A stretch of 34,265 nt of DNA from Leptolyngbya sp. 'hensonii' (GCF_001939115.1 NZ_MQTZ01000035.1:1-34265), one strand, 5' to 3'. Positions 17,891 to 25,655 are shown, counted from the stretch's first letter. The notes: a model not told the origin generated them from the sequence alone. Numbers and translations are program-made.

Positions 17891-17900
17891 CCCCAAAACG

Positions 17901-18167
17901 ATGATGACGCAAGTTCTGGACTCCCTATCCCTCCTGGAATGCTCTGATCCCATCCTTTGCTGCTATGTTAATGGCAGTTGTCAGATGCAAATTGCCCGCA
18001 TTGCAGATGTCCCAAACTGGTACTTTGAACGGGTTGTTTTCCCAGGGCAGCGACTCCTGTTTGAAGCCCCTTCCCTGGCCCATCTGGAAATTCACACCAG
18101 TTTGACAGCAACGTCTATTCTGACGGATCACATTTCCTGTCAGACACTGAAGGTTGAGGAAAAATAA
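17901..18167 (+). CDS. DUF1830 family small protein
   Basis: An 88-residue member of DUF1830, a family I know essentially from cyanobacteria, function unknown. The family core is clear: ILCCYVNGSCQMQIARI, then PNWYFERVVFPGQRLLFEAP, then LEIHT. ATG codons at 17901 and 17904 are both possible. The ribosome-binding site is poor. The last 53 nt overlap the 3' end of the convergent glycosyltransferase gene. Confidence 0.88.
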   Translation: MMTQVLDSLSLLECSDPILCCYVNGSCQMQIARIADVPNWYFERVVFPGQRLLFEAPSLAHLEIHTSLTATSILTDHISCQTLKVEEK

Positions 18168-20382
18168 ATCTCTGCCACATCTGCTGATAAGCCTGCTCCA
18201 TATCCTGGGTGAATTTTCGCCCATTCCAGAGGGGCGAAGTCTGACGAGATTTTCGTAATTGCCAGGAAATTTTCTGGCGTAGCGCCTCATCTTTTCCAAG
18301 TCGTATCCCCCAGTCCACATACTCCTCACTGCTCCAGGCAATTCCCTCCGTGACCCCCACATTCATCATCATGGTGTAGCTGTTGCGGCTGGAGAAATGC
18401 TCTCCGGCCCGGGTGACCAGAGGGATTCCCATCCACAGGGTTTCCAGCGTTGTGGTTGCGCCATTGTAGGGATAAGTATCCAGAACCACGTCAGCAATAC
18501 CCAGATTAGCCCGGTGGGTCACTTCTGACGGGGTGGCTGGCAAGAACCGCAGCCGATCGCGATCAACGCCTTCTTCCTCGGCCAACTGCAGAAATGCCTT
18601 CTTGACGGCTTCCTGGTCAGCCAGACTTTTGATCAGGAAGTAGCTGCCAGGAACAGCCTTAATGATTTGCATTTGTAGGCGAGAGGTCTGGGGATTGCGT
18701 TTTGGTCCCTGCTGGGCACTCAGGTAAATCACGGCCTCGTTCGGAATCCCGAATTGTTCCCGACTAATATCGGGAACTCCAACTTCAAAACCATCCACAG
18801 CAATATAGGTTTGAGGAAGTCGCCAGATCTCTTCCAGATAGTGTTCCTGGGCGGATTCTGGCAAAACATAGGGGTCGGCGATGTAATAGTCGATCTCTGG
18901 AATCCCAGCGGCATCCCAGCCCAGCCAAGTGACCTGCACAGGTGCTGGTTTCAGGCTCATCACTTCACAGGTGGTATCCAGAGTCAAACTTTCCAGATCA
19001 ACGAGAATATCAATTTCATCGGCAAATACCTGATCCGCGATCGCACAGGAGTCAATGCCCAATTGGCGGGTCTGAAATGCCGGATCAACAAACCAGCGCT
19101 GGGTAAACACATCAATTTCTGGTTGATTGATCAGGTAAGTGTAAACCTGAAACTGCTCTGAATTATGGTGCTGGAAGAGCCAGCGAGCCAGCCAACCGAC
19201 GGAATGCTGTCTGAGGCAGGTAGACAGGTATCCCACTTTGAGGATCTTATTGGGCGGTGCTGTTCTGGCCAGGGTGCGATGACGTTGCTTAAACTTTTCG
19301 ACCCGTTCCTGGAAGTAATACTGCAGAGCCCGCTGAGAGAGGGTACTAACCTGATTATGAAAGAAGCGATTATGGGCCAGATCATCGACCAGGTAAGGCA
19401 GAAAAAAAGTTGACGTAAACATACAGGCCGCTGTGGGGGGATTGAGATCGTCTGGCGGAACTTCAATCAGAACCCGCAGCAACCGTTCATGTTCCATCAA
19501 CGCCTGTTGGACTTCATCCCAGAAACCACCGGCTGTCATTAATCCCCGCAATAGCAGGTAACTGCCGAAGACCTGAGTGGGGATGGAACTGGCCAGGGCA
19601 CAGTACTGACGGGCCACCTCAATGCCCTCTTCATACCGACTTGCCTTTTGATAAAAAGCGGACAGGCGACCCATCACAGCCAGATCATTAGGGCGAATTT
19701 TGAGACAGAGTTCTGCAATGCGACAGGCATGGGGGGCTCGCATCTGGGCGTAGCAGACCAAATTGGAAATGTGAACCAGATGGCTGAGCCAATGTTGCTC
19801 ATCTTCAATGTAAGGAATAGCTGCTTCAAACAGGTCGATCGCCCGATCGGGTGCATTACTCTGGGTTAATCCAGTAATCACGGTTTCCAGTAAAAGCTGT
19901 GGGCTGACTTCCAGGGGAGGATGGTCACCCATGAGGGTAATGGCATCTGTCAGAGCGCTTTCTTCATCCAAATTAGCCTGGGGATATTGGGTCAGCTGGA
20001 TAATTCGCAGCAGATTATTCAGATTTTGGGGGCAAATTTCCTGAATGTGTCGGCGCAGTGCCCAAGCAATGGCATATTTTTCCAGGCACTCCTGTCGTTC
20101 CGCTTCCAGTTGCACCACTTGCAGGAGTTCTTGCGTCCAGATCTCTTCCTGATCGGCATCTGCTTCTGCCAGGGCCATTAACCAGGTTGCCTGAGCTTCT
20201 GCTTCCTGGCCCTTCAGCAACAGGGCCATACCCAGATACCAGTAGTTAAGGGTGCAGTTAGGCTCGTCCTCGATCGCCTGCTCGTAGACCTGAATTGCCT
20301 GCCCATATTCGGCTTCCAAAAGATACTGATAAGCCTGAACTTGCAAGTCAACCGGTATTGTCAATTCCGATCCGAGACTCAT
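18115..20382 (-). CDS. SPINDLY/OGT-type glycosyltransferase with TPR-like N-terminus
   Basis: Predicted protein O-glycosyltransferase of the GT41 (OGT/SPINDLY) type. The N-terminal half (about 1-370) is helical with TPR-like repeats, the first near AIQVYEQAIEDEPN. The catalytic half begins near LKVGYLS and holds a histidine equivalent to the OGT active-site region (RQHSVGWL, about His393), the nucleotide-sugar lysine in QQGPKRNPQT (about Lys561) and YNGATTTLETLWMGIPLVT (from about 639). ATG 20382 is chosen (755 residues); the alternative TTG at 20421 lies inside the pilin terminator. It lies directly downstream of the pilin gene. In Nostoc punctiforme an OGT-like protein, OgtA, is reported to be needed for PilA accumulation and motility; equivalence here is inference. 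Confidence 0.9.
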   Translation of the reverse strand: MSLGSELTIPVDLQVQAYQYLLEAEYGQAIQVYEQAIEDEPNCTLNYWYLGMALLLKGQEAEAQATWLMALAEADADQEEIWTQELLQVVQLEAERQECLEKYAIAWALRRHIQEICPQNLNNLLRIIQLTQYPQANLDEESALTDAITLMGDHPPLEVSPQLLLETVITGLTQSNAPDRAIDLFEAAIPYIEDEQHWLSHLVHISNLVCYAQMRAPHACRIAELCLKIRPNDLAVMGRLSAFYQKASRYEEGIEVARQYCALASSIPTQVFGSYLLLRGLMTAGGFWDEVQQALMEHERLLRVLIEVPPDDLNPPTAACMFTSTFFLPYLVDDLAHNRFFHNQVSTLSQRALQYYFQERVEKFKQRHRTLARTAPPNKILKVGYLSTCLRQHSVGWLARWLFQHHNSEQFQVYTYLINQPEIDVFTQRWFVDPAFQTRQLGIDSCAIADQVFADEIDILVDLESLTLDTTCEVMSLKPAPVQVTWLGWDAAGIPEIDYYIADPYVLPESAQEHYLEEIWRLPQTYIAVDGFEVGVPDISREQFGIPNEAVIYLSAQQGPKRNPQTSRLQMQIIKAVPGSYFLIKSLADQEAVKKAFLQLAEEEGVDRDRLRFLPATPSEVTHRANLGIADVVLDTYPYNGATTTLETLWMGIPLVTRAGEHFSSRNSYTMMMNVGVTEGIAWSSEEYVDWGIRLGKDEALRQKISWQLRKSRQTSPLWNGRKFTQDMEQAYQQMWQRFIFPQPSVSDRKCDPSE

Positions 20383-20412
20383 GGCACTGTCATCCTGCGG
20401 GAGCAAATCTTG

Positions 20413-20447
20413 AAAAAACAAGAGTGGGCAGGTATCCCGCCCACTCT
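20413..20447 (-). terminator. Intrinsic terminator of the pilin gene
   Basis: Read on the minus strand, a perfect 9-bp stem (AGAGTGGGC / GCCCACTCT, 20439-20447 with 20421-20429) with a 9-nt loop is followed at once by TGTTTTTT. It lies 43 nt past the pilin stop and just before the glycosyltransferase start, so pilin RNA should mostly end here with some read-through downstream. Confidence 0.8.
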
Positions 20448-20489
20448 AAAAATTAGATTAGCATTGATTATGCTGTCGTCTGACTCAGC

Positions 20490-21065
20490 TTACTTCGCAT
20501 CAACCAGCTTGTAAGCACCGGCAGTGGGGGTAGCCAGACACTGTCCGTTGGTGATCATGGCGGGGGTAACATCAGGGAAGTTGGTTGCATCAGGCTGCTT
20601 ACCTACTTGCTTCGTTTCGCACAGAACAGACAGAGAGGTTGTTTCACTGGTTTCTTTAACGGTACCCAGAGAAACGCCGCCTCTGTAGGAGCGCAGGGGA
20701 CCTTTCAAAGAAATGGCCATGTTGTTGACATACTGGGTGTAGTCAGCAGAAGCGGGAGCTGTAACGCGATACTGGTAGTTCACGGTTTGGGTTTGAATCC
20801 CCAGACCCAGAACCTGTACCGTGGAACCGAAGATGCTGTTTTCAGCAATGTAAGCGGTTTGAGCCCGGTTCATGGAACCAGAGTTCTGCTTGGCTTCAGA
20901 CTGCTTGGCTTTGTTGGCCTGGTTCAGGAAGGAAGGCAGTGCGATCGCGGACAGAATACCGATGATGATGATAACAACCAGCAGTTCAACCAGGGTAAAA
21001 CCCTTGTTTTCTCTGCGCTTTTGAGCGAGATGCTGCAAGAATTTTGCCTTAAATTCAGTCTTCAT
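20490..21065 (-). CDS. pilA: Type IV pilin PilA
   Basis: Major-pilin-like protein of type IV pili (twitching/gliding motility, DNA uptake, adhesion). The class III signal has a charged leader and the prepilin peptidase site KG|FTLVELL (G22-F23), with Glu5 of the mature chain at residue 27. The hydrophobic stalk helix runs to about residue 45. A cysteine pair (149 and 176) would close the C-terminal D-region loop. It has 191 residues, normal for cyanobacterial PilA. A strong AAGGAG site lies upstream of the ATG. The region upstream (about 21110-21165) has two ATTGGGT direct repeats that may be promoter elements. It has its own terminator, which fits high-level expression. Confidence 0.93.
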   Translation of the reverse strand: MKTEFKAKFLQHLAQKRRENKGFTLVELLVVIIIIGILSAIALPSFLNQANKAKQSEAKQNSGSMNRAQTAYIAENSIFGSTVQVLGLGIQTQTVNYQYRVTAPASADYTQYVNNMAISLKGPLRSYRGGVSLGTVKETSETTSLSVLCETKQVGKQPDATNFPDVTPAMITNGQCLATPTAGAYKLVDAK

Positions 21066-21174
21066 TTATGAGGTCTCCTTGAATGCGGGATGCTTGGCTT
21101 CTAACTCCTGTGACTAACTTACCCAATCTTTCTTCCCTTCATATCACTCAACCCAATTTTTTTTTGTCATTTGG

Positions 21175-21600
21175 TCAGTCTATCCGAATCGTCAGGTCGT
21201 AGAAATGAAGCGTAGGGCCGCTATAGCAAAAGACGTAATAATTTCCTGAACCCGTCAAGGGAGCCTCGAAAGTCTGATTCTCTTGATCAAGCAGGGTCAG
21301 TCGCTGCCCCTCCGGCGTGAAAACTGCCACAAACGCCCGTGCCCCCAGACTATGGACAGTAATTTTCAGTACCTGCCCCTTCTGAGCTTTCAGCACATAG
21401 ACCCGATCGCCCGCTCCTGAAATCACTGCCCCAACCGTGTAGGGCGAAAACAGCAACCGACTCTGGGGTGTATGTTGCAGAATCGTCTTGAGGCTGAGTT
21501 GGGCCTGTAGAGGCGTGACCGAAAACAGCAAAGCAGCCAGAGTCGTTGCCATCAAAATTACAGGTTGCACATTTCTCGTCAGCATAAAATTCGTTGTCAT
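21175..21600 (-). CDS. Secreted small protein, unknown function
   Basis: I do not recognise a family with certainty. The 141 residues begin with a signal peptide (hydrophobic VILMATTLAALLFSV, likely cleavage after LQA near residue 33). A beta-rich domain follows, with ISGAGDRVYVLKAQKGQVLKITVHS and LTGSGNYYVFCYSG, reminiscent of the pre-peptidase C-terminal (PPC) beta-sandwich fold found in secreted proteins. An in-frame ATG at 21585 is an alternative start. It is upstream of pilA on the same strand, 109 nt away, and probably separate from it. Confidence 0.65.
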   Translation of the reverse strand: MTTNFMLTRNVQPVILMATTLAALLFSVTPLQAQLSLKTILQHTPQSRLLFSPYTVGAVISGAGDRVYVLKAQKGQVLKITVHSLGARAFVAVFTPEGQRLTLLDQENQTFEAPLTGSGNYYVFCYSGPTLHFYDLTIRID

Positions 21601-21877
21601 CAGCAGGATAGAGCGGCTAGGGACAGAGGGATACCCTTGCCTACTATTTACAATTCAAATTGCAACTGCCGTATTTCATAAGTCCCACGAATTAATCTGC
21701 GGCAAGTTTTATGTGCATAAGCCCTGGGAACCACCTTAATGCAATTCCTGCATTTGATTGATGCGATATAGGATTGAGGGGGTGAATTCAGACTTTTCTT
21801 TGTGGGTTTACTGAAGATGGAGAGGCTCGTTCCTCAATCCTCCAAATCTTTTACGCTGCAGTTGCCCTGCCCAAGCT
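21601..21877. other. Divergent spacer without a recognised gene
   Basis: About 277 nt between the secreted protein gene and the next plus-strand gene. I see no RNA gene, repeat or clear promoter; the open frame crossing into it from 21488 is antisense to the secreted protein. Confidence 0.4.
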
Positions 21878-22162
21878 ATGGCTGATGACTTAACCCCCAA
21901 ATGGCACCCCTACCAGGGCTGGCTTTTACAAATCTCTCCGCTCTGGCATGGTTTTGTCTTTAACTGTTATCCGGCGGAAGCAACCGGGAGCTGGCAGAAT
22001 CAGCACATTTACCTGAATTATGATGATGCTTTGCTGGCAGCCAAGCAGTTTGTCGATCGGCAGATTGCTGTCTCTGCGCTTCAACAAGTTTTGCAGCGCT
22101 GGTTCGCCCAAGGACTGATCAGTCTGACCGAGTACAAAAAAGCCAGCCAGTTACTGCCATAA
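21878..22162 (+). CDS. Conserved-looking small protein, unknown function
   Basis: A 94-residue protein, probably cytoplasmic. The N-terminal half is rich in Trp and aromatic residues (WHPYQGWLLQISPLWHGFVFNCY in overlapping pieces). The C-terminal half looks like two helices (DDALLAAKQFVDRQ, then LQQVLQRWFAQGLISLTEYKKASQLL). Composition and codon use match neighbouring genes, which supports it as real, but the ribosome-binding site is weak and I cannot name a function. It lies 138 nt before the alpha-CTD-like gene on the same strand. Confidence 0.6.
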   Translation: MADDLTPKWHPYQGWLLQISPLWHGFVFNCYPAEATGSWQNQHIYLNYDDALLAAKQFVDRQIAVSALQQVLQRWFAQGLISLTEYKKASQLLP

Positions 22163-22300
22163 ACCGCAAGTAGGTTAGCAGCGGCATGATTCAGTATCTG
22201 GCAGTTAAAATCGTGACGACGAGCATAAAGTCAGTCTCATCAGGCTCCCTCCTCTCTGTCATCAGCACGAGCCAGCATTGTCCCCATCATCACAATCTCT

Positions 22301-22519
22301 ATGACCCTCGATCGGCCTGATTTAGCCAGTTCCCAATCCCTGGAGCCTCTGCAACTCTCCCTAAAAGCTTACGGATTCCTTCGCAGATCACAAATTCATT
22401 CGATTGCTGATCTGCTGGACTATACTCAGGAAGATTTGTTGATCCTGGATGAAGAGGTGGGCCAGGAGATTATCACCGCACTGGAGCAAAAGTTCGCGAT
22501 CACCCTGTCCCCGAAATAG
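22301..22519 (+). CDS. Free-standing RNA polymerase alpha-CTD-like small protein
   Basis: A 72-residue protein whose core matches the C-terminal domain of RNA polymerase alpha, as I recall it from cyanobacterial RpoA: LQLSLKAYGFLRRSQIHSI, then ADLLDYTQEDLLIL. No part of the alpha N-terminal assembly domain is present. Two things differ from true alpha-CTD. In the DNA-contacting helix, the residues equivalent to E. coli R265, N268 and K271 become Lys, Gly and Arg. The helix-hairpin loop after EDLL is shorter (DEEVGQEIITAL) and lacks the usual NxGxKS pattern. It may therefore keep the fold but bind DNA weakly, perhaps acting as a partner or decoy for transcription factors. It ends 9 nt before codA, so the two are probably co-transcribed. 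Confidence 0.72.
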   Translation: MTLDRPDLASSQSLEPLQLSLKAYGFLRRSQIHSIADLLDYTQEDLLILDEEVGQEIITALEQKFAITLSPK

Positions 22520-22528
22520 TTCCTCCCT

Positions 22529-23791
22529 ATGGCTGCTCAACCCTACGACCTGTTGTTGCGAAACGGTCAACTCTTACGATCGCCACAACATCTGGAAAAG
22601 GCCGACATTGCCATTCAAGGCGACCAGATTGCTGCTATTTCGCCTCACTTGCAGGGATCTGCTGTTCTGGAAATTGATGTGGCAGGGCAGTTAGTCAGTC
22701 CTCCCTTTGTGGAGTCCCATATTCATCTGGATTCCGCGTTGACGGCAGGTGATCCGGGCTGGAACCAGAGTGGCAGCCTGTTTGAAGGGATTGAGATCTG
22801 GCGTGAACGCAAACAGAGTCTGACCCTGGAAGATGTGAAGCAACGGGCCATTCAAACGTTGAAACAGCAGGCCACCCAGGGGGTTTTGTATGTCCGCTCC
22901 CATGCAGATGTCAGCGAACCGACTTTAACAGCATTGCAAGGACTGTTGGAAGTCCGAGAAGCGGTCAAAGACTGGCTGACTCTTCAGGTTGTTGCGTTTC
23001 CTCAGGATGGGGTTTACGGCAGTCCCCAGAATGAGGAATTGTTAGAGGAAGCGCTTCGGTTGGGAGCGGATGCAGTTGGGGGAATTCCCCACTACGAGTT
23101 GACCCGCGAGGATGGGGTGCGATCGGTCCAGCGCATCTTTGAACTGGCCCAGCGGTACGATCGCCTGATCGACATTCACTGTGACGAAATCGACGATGAT
23201 CAATCCCGGTTTCTGGAAGTGGTGGTAGCCTGCGCCATTCGCAGTGGTTTGGGGCCGCGCGTCACAGCCAGCCATACCACCGCCTTCGCTTCCTACAACA
23301 ATGCCTATGCCTTAAAACTGATGGGTTTTCTGCAGCGAACCCAACTGAACTTCATTGCCAATCCCCTGATCAACATCACCTTACAGGGGCGGACGGACAC
23401 CTATCCCAAACGGCGCGGTGTCACCAGGGTCAAGGAGTTGTGGCAGCAGGGACTGAATGTCAGCCTGGGCCATGATTGTATCCAGGACCCCTGGTACGCC
23501 CTGGGTACCGGCAATATGCTGGATGTGGCCTCCATGGCTGTTCACGTTTGCCAGATGACGGGCAGAGCCGAGATCGATGCCTGCTACAACATGGTGACCT
23601 GGCAGGGAGCCCGCACCCTCAATCTCCCTGTCTATGGGCTAGACGTGGGGCAACCAGCTAATTTAATGGTGCTGGATGCGGATAGCCGCTATGAGGCGAT
23701 TCGACAGCGATCGGTAGTTCGATGGGTGATTGCCCGTGGGAAGGTCATCTCCCAAACTGAGCCCGCCCACCAGACAAGCTTTCTGACCTGA
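22529..23791 (+). CDS. codA: Cytosine deaminase CodA
   Basis: Amidohydrolase that converts cytosine to uracil and ammonia (pyrimidine salvage and nitrogen release). Close to E. coli CodA throughout: PPFVESHIHLDSALTAG (metal ligands His64 and His66), SLFEGIEIWRERK, DRLIDIHCDEIDDDQSRF (His217, Glu220), VTASHTTA (His249), LQGRTDTYPKRRG and LGHDCIQDPWYALGTGNM (Asp316). It has 420 residues, the normal length, with all catalytic positions present. No cytosine permease (codB) is adjacent. It follows the alpha-CTD-like gene by 9 nt and precedes the NtcA-controlled amt gene; both neighbours make a nitrogen-scavenging role attractive, as inference. Confidence 0.95.
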   Translation: MAAQPYDLLLRNGQLLRSPQHLEKADIAIQGDQIAAISPHLQGSAVLEIDVAGQLVSPPFVESHIHLDSALTAGDPGWNQSGSLFEGIEIWRERKQSLTLEDVKQRAIQTLKQQATQGVLYVRSHADVSEPTLTALQGLLEVREAVKDWLTLQVVAFPQDGVYGSPQNEELLEEALRLGADAVGGIPHYELTREDGVRSVQRIFELAQRYDRLIDIHCDEIDDDQSRFLEVVVACAIRSGLGPRVTASHTTAFASYNNAYALKLMGFLQRTQLNFIANPLINITLQGRTDTYPKRRGVTRVKELWQQGLNVSLGHDCIQDPWYALGTGNMLDVASMAVHVCQMTGRAEIDACYNMVTWQGARTLNLPVYGLDVGQPANLMVLDADSRYEAIRQRSVVRWVIARGKVISQTEPAHQTSFLT

Positions 23792-23804
23792 CTGGCAAAA
23801 TTGG

Positions 23805-23839
23805 GATAAAAAGAGCTCCCCTAGGCATTCAAGGGGAGC
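23805..23839 (-). terminator. Hairpin with T-run on the minus strand, between codA and amt
   Basis: An 8-bp perfect stem (GCTCCCCT 23815-23822 with AGGGGAGC 23832-23839). On the minus strand it is followed by TCTTTTTAT, the form of an intrinsic terminator; on the plus strand there is no T-run. A second small hairpin (ATCACT/AGTGAT, 23842-23858) follows. It may end antisense RNA arriving from the amt side, or serve as codA's 3' structure. Confidence 0.5.
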
Positions 23840-24023
23840 CAATCACTTAAGGAGTGATGAGGTGTAGTACTATTGTACCAAAAACAACATCCCTGTCAAG
23901 CTTGCAAGATTGATGTCCCATTGAAAGCTGCATCAATCCCTGTCCAGACTTCGGAGTTCTCCAGCCAGAGAGTTGCTGTAAGTCTCTCCCTGTCTTCCTT
24001 CCAAGGGGATTTAAATGGGTTTT

Positions 24024-24065
24024 GTATATCCGAATACAGATTTACCCTCTAATAATTGGTGGAAT
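24024..24065 (+). promoter_or_regulatory. NtcA-activated promoter of the ammonium transporter gene
   Basis: GTA-TATCCGAA-TAC (24024-24037) is an exact GTA-N8-TAC NtcA site, symmetric further out as TGTAT-N6-ATACA. Exactly 22 nt later lies TGGAAT (24060-24065), a fair -10 box. This places the site centre 41.5 nt before a start predicted near 24072, the standard class II NtcA geometry. NtcA is the cyanobacterial 2-oxoglutarate-responsive nitrogen activator. Confidence 0.8.
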
Positions 24066-24110
24066 CAAAGTCACTCATGCAGATTTTATGACGTTGAAGG
24101 GCAAGGACAA

Positions 24111-25577
24111 GTGTTGAAAAAAATATCAATGGTATGCCTTGTAGCACTATGGCTGCTCAGTGGACCTCTTATGGGTAATGCCTGGGCTCAGGAGCCCCCT
24201 CCTGATCCGGTGGCTACTGCAACAGCGGCAGCTGCTACGGCTCAGGTCTCCGCTGATACAGCTTTCATGTTGCTATGTGCTGCACTGGTGCTACTGATGA
24301 CACCAGGATTGGCTTTCTTCTATGGCGGATTTGTGCGATCGCGCAACGTCCTCAACACGATGATGATGAGTTTTATCCTCATGGCCCTGGTAGGAGTGTC
24401 CTGGGTTCTCTGGGGCTATAGTCTGGCCTTTGCTCCCGGTTCTCCAGTGATTGGAGGGTTGCAATGGTTTGGCCTAACTGGCGTTGGTCTGGAGACAACT
24501 GATTATCTGAAGGGAACTCAGCCTGAGGCCGTTGTCTCCTACGCAGCCACAATCCCTCACCAGGCTTTCATGATTTACCAGGCAATGTTCGCCATCATCA
24601 CACCTGCCCTGATGTCAGGGGCGATCGTGGAACGGATTAATTTCCGGGCCTACTTCCTGTTCGTGCTGCTCTGGGCTACCCTCATCTATGCTCCCGTTGC
24701 CCATATGGTTTGGGCTAAAGGGGGATTGATGGGGTTGTATGGCGGTTTTGGAGCCCTGGACTTTGCCGGTGGAACAGTCGTTCATATTAGTTCTGGTGTG
24801 TCAGCTCTGGTTGCTGCTCTGATCATTGGCCCACGCAAAACCTATCCCAATCAACCCTCTCCGCCTCACAACGTGCCCTACATTCTGCTGGGTGCTGGCC
24901 TCCTCTGGTTTGGCTGGTTTGGCTTTAATGCAGGCAGTGCTCTTGCTTCCGGTGGTTTGGCTACCGTAGCTTTTGTCGCTACGAACACAGCAGCAGCAGC
25001 AGCAGCCCTGACCTGGGTTCTGCTGGAGTGGGCTCTACTGGGCAAGCCTACGGCAGTGGGTATTGCCACAGGTGCCGTTGCGGGTCTAGTAGGAATTACT
25101 CCAGCGGCTGGTTTTGTCACCCCGCTGAGTGCAATTTTTGTAGGCTCTATCGTTGCAGTTTGTTGCTTCTTCGCTATTCGGATTAAGAACAAGTTGCAGA
25201 TTGACGACTCCTTGGATACCTTCACGGTTCACGGTGTGGGGGGGACTTTTGGTGCGATTCTGACCGGTATTTTTGCAACCAAATTTGTCAACTCAGCCGG
25301 TGGCAACGGGTTGTTATTTGGAACAGATGGTAAGTTCTTCAGTGAAGGAGCTGATGCTAGCCAGGTGTTGAAGCAGCTGGCTGCTGTAGGGATTACCTAT
25401 GTCCTGGCTGCTGTTGGAACATTCATCATTCTGAAGGCTCTGGAATTAACAGTTGGCCTGCGGGTCAAGCCTGATATTGAGCTACAGGGTGTGGATGTGT
25501 CTGAACATGGTGAAGCAGGGTACGGCGAGGAATTCGGGAGTTCCTCCCACGTGCCTACCCCCAGTGAGGTCACCTGA
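24111..25577 (+). CDS. amt: Ammonium transporter (Amt/MEP family)
   Basis: Inner-membrane ammonium channel/transporter. A cleavable signal peptide (KKISMVCLVALWLL ... NAWA|QE) is followed by 11 predicted spans. Family marks are MLLCAALVLLMTPGLAFFYGG, DFAGGTVVHISSG (first pore histidine) and FTVHGVGG (second pore histidine). Start: the frame opens at ATG 24015, with a fair AAGGGG site, but that ATG and the next 57 nt lie upstream of the predicted NtcA-driven transcription start near 24072. GTG 24111 (or TTG 24114), with AAGGA just upstream, restores a normal signal peptide; I use 24111 (488 residues). A run of six CAG triplets (24988-25005) encodes part of an alanine stretch. No glnB/PII gene is adjacent. 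Confidence 0.94.
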   Translation: MLKKISMVCLVALWLLSGPLMGNAWAQEPPPDPVATATAAAATAQVSADTAFMLLCAALVLLMTPGLAFFYGGFVRSRNVLNTMMMSFILMALVGVSWVLWGYSLAFAPGSPVIGGLQWFGLTGVGLETTDYLKGTQPEAVVSYAATIPHQAFMIYQAMFAIITPALMSGAIVERINFRAYFLFVLLWATLIYAPVAHMVWAKGGLMGLYGGFGALDFAGGTVVHISSGVSALVAALIIGPRKTYPNQPSPPHNVPYILLGAGLLWFGWFGFNAGSALASGGLATVAFVATNTAAAAAALTWVLLEWALLGKPTAVGIATGAVAGLVGITPAAGFVTPLSAIFVGSIVAVCCFFAIRIKNKLQIDDSLDTFTVHGVGGTFGAILTGIFATKFVNSAGGNGLLFGTDGKFFSEGADASQVLKQLAAVGITYVLAAVGTFIILKALELTVGLRVKPDIELQGVDVSEHGEAGYGEEFGSSSHVPTPSEVT

Positions 25578-25620
25578 GGTTGAAAGTAGATTCTGGCGAT
25601 TCTGTGTAACTTAGAGGTGT

Positions 25621-25655
25621 GGGCAAAGAACAGGGGTTCCTTGCCCATATTTTTT
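25621..25655 (+). terminator. Intrinsic terminator of amt
   Basis: An 11-bp stem with one A-C mismatch (25621-25631 with 25636-25646), loop AGGG, followed by ATATTTTTT. It lies 43 nt after the amt stop and separates it from the ChaN-like gene. Confidence 0.75.

Larger units (their letters stand above)
17605..17900 (+). other. Promoter and long leader before the DUF1830 gene
   Basis: This spacer holds a strong promoter (listed separately), then about 175 nt of AT-rich leader up to the DUF1830 start. A 17-codon open frame at 17837-17890 (listed separately) lies in it. The leader has several A/T-rich half-repeats (AATTTAAACAAATTTAAT) but no hairpin I could settle by eye. Confidence 0.45.

Noticed and set aside
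23865..23879. NtcA-like GTA...TAC near 23870
   Set aside because: Spacing is 9 (or 6) nt instead of 8; the exact site at 24024-24037 explains amt control better.
24015..24110. N-terminal extension of the ammonium transporter from ATG 24015
   Set aside because: It would place 32 polar residues before a signal peptide, and the NtcA site and predicted transcription start lie within it.
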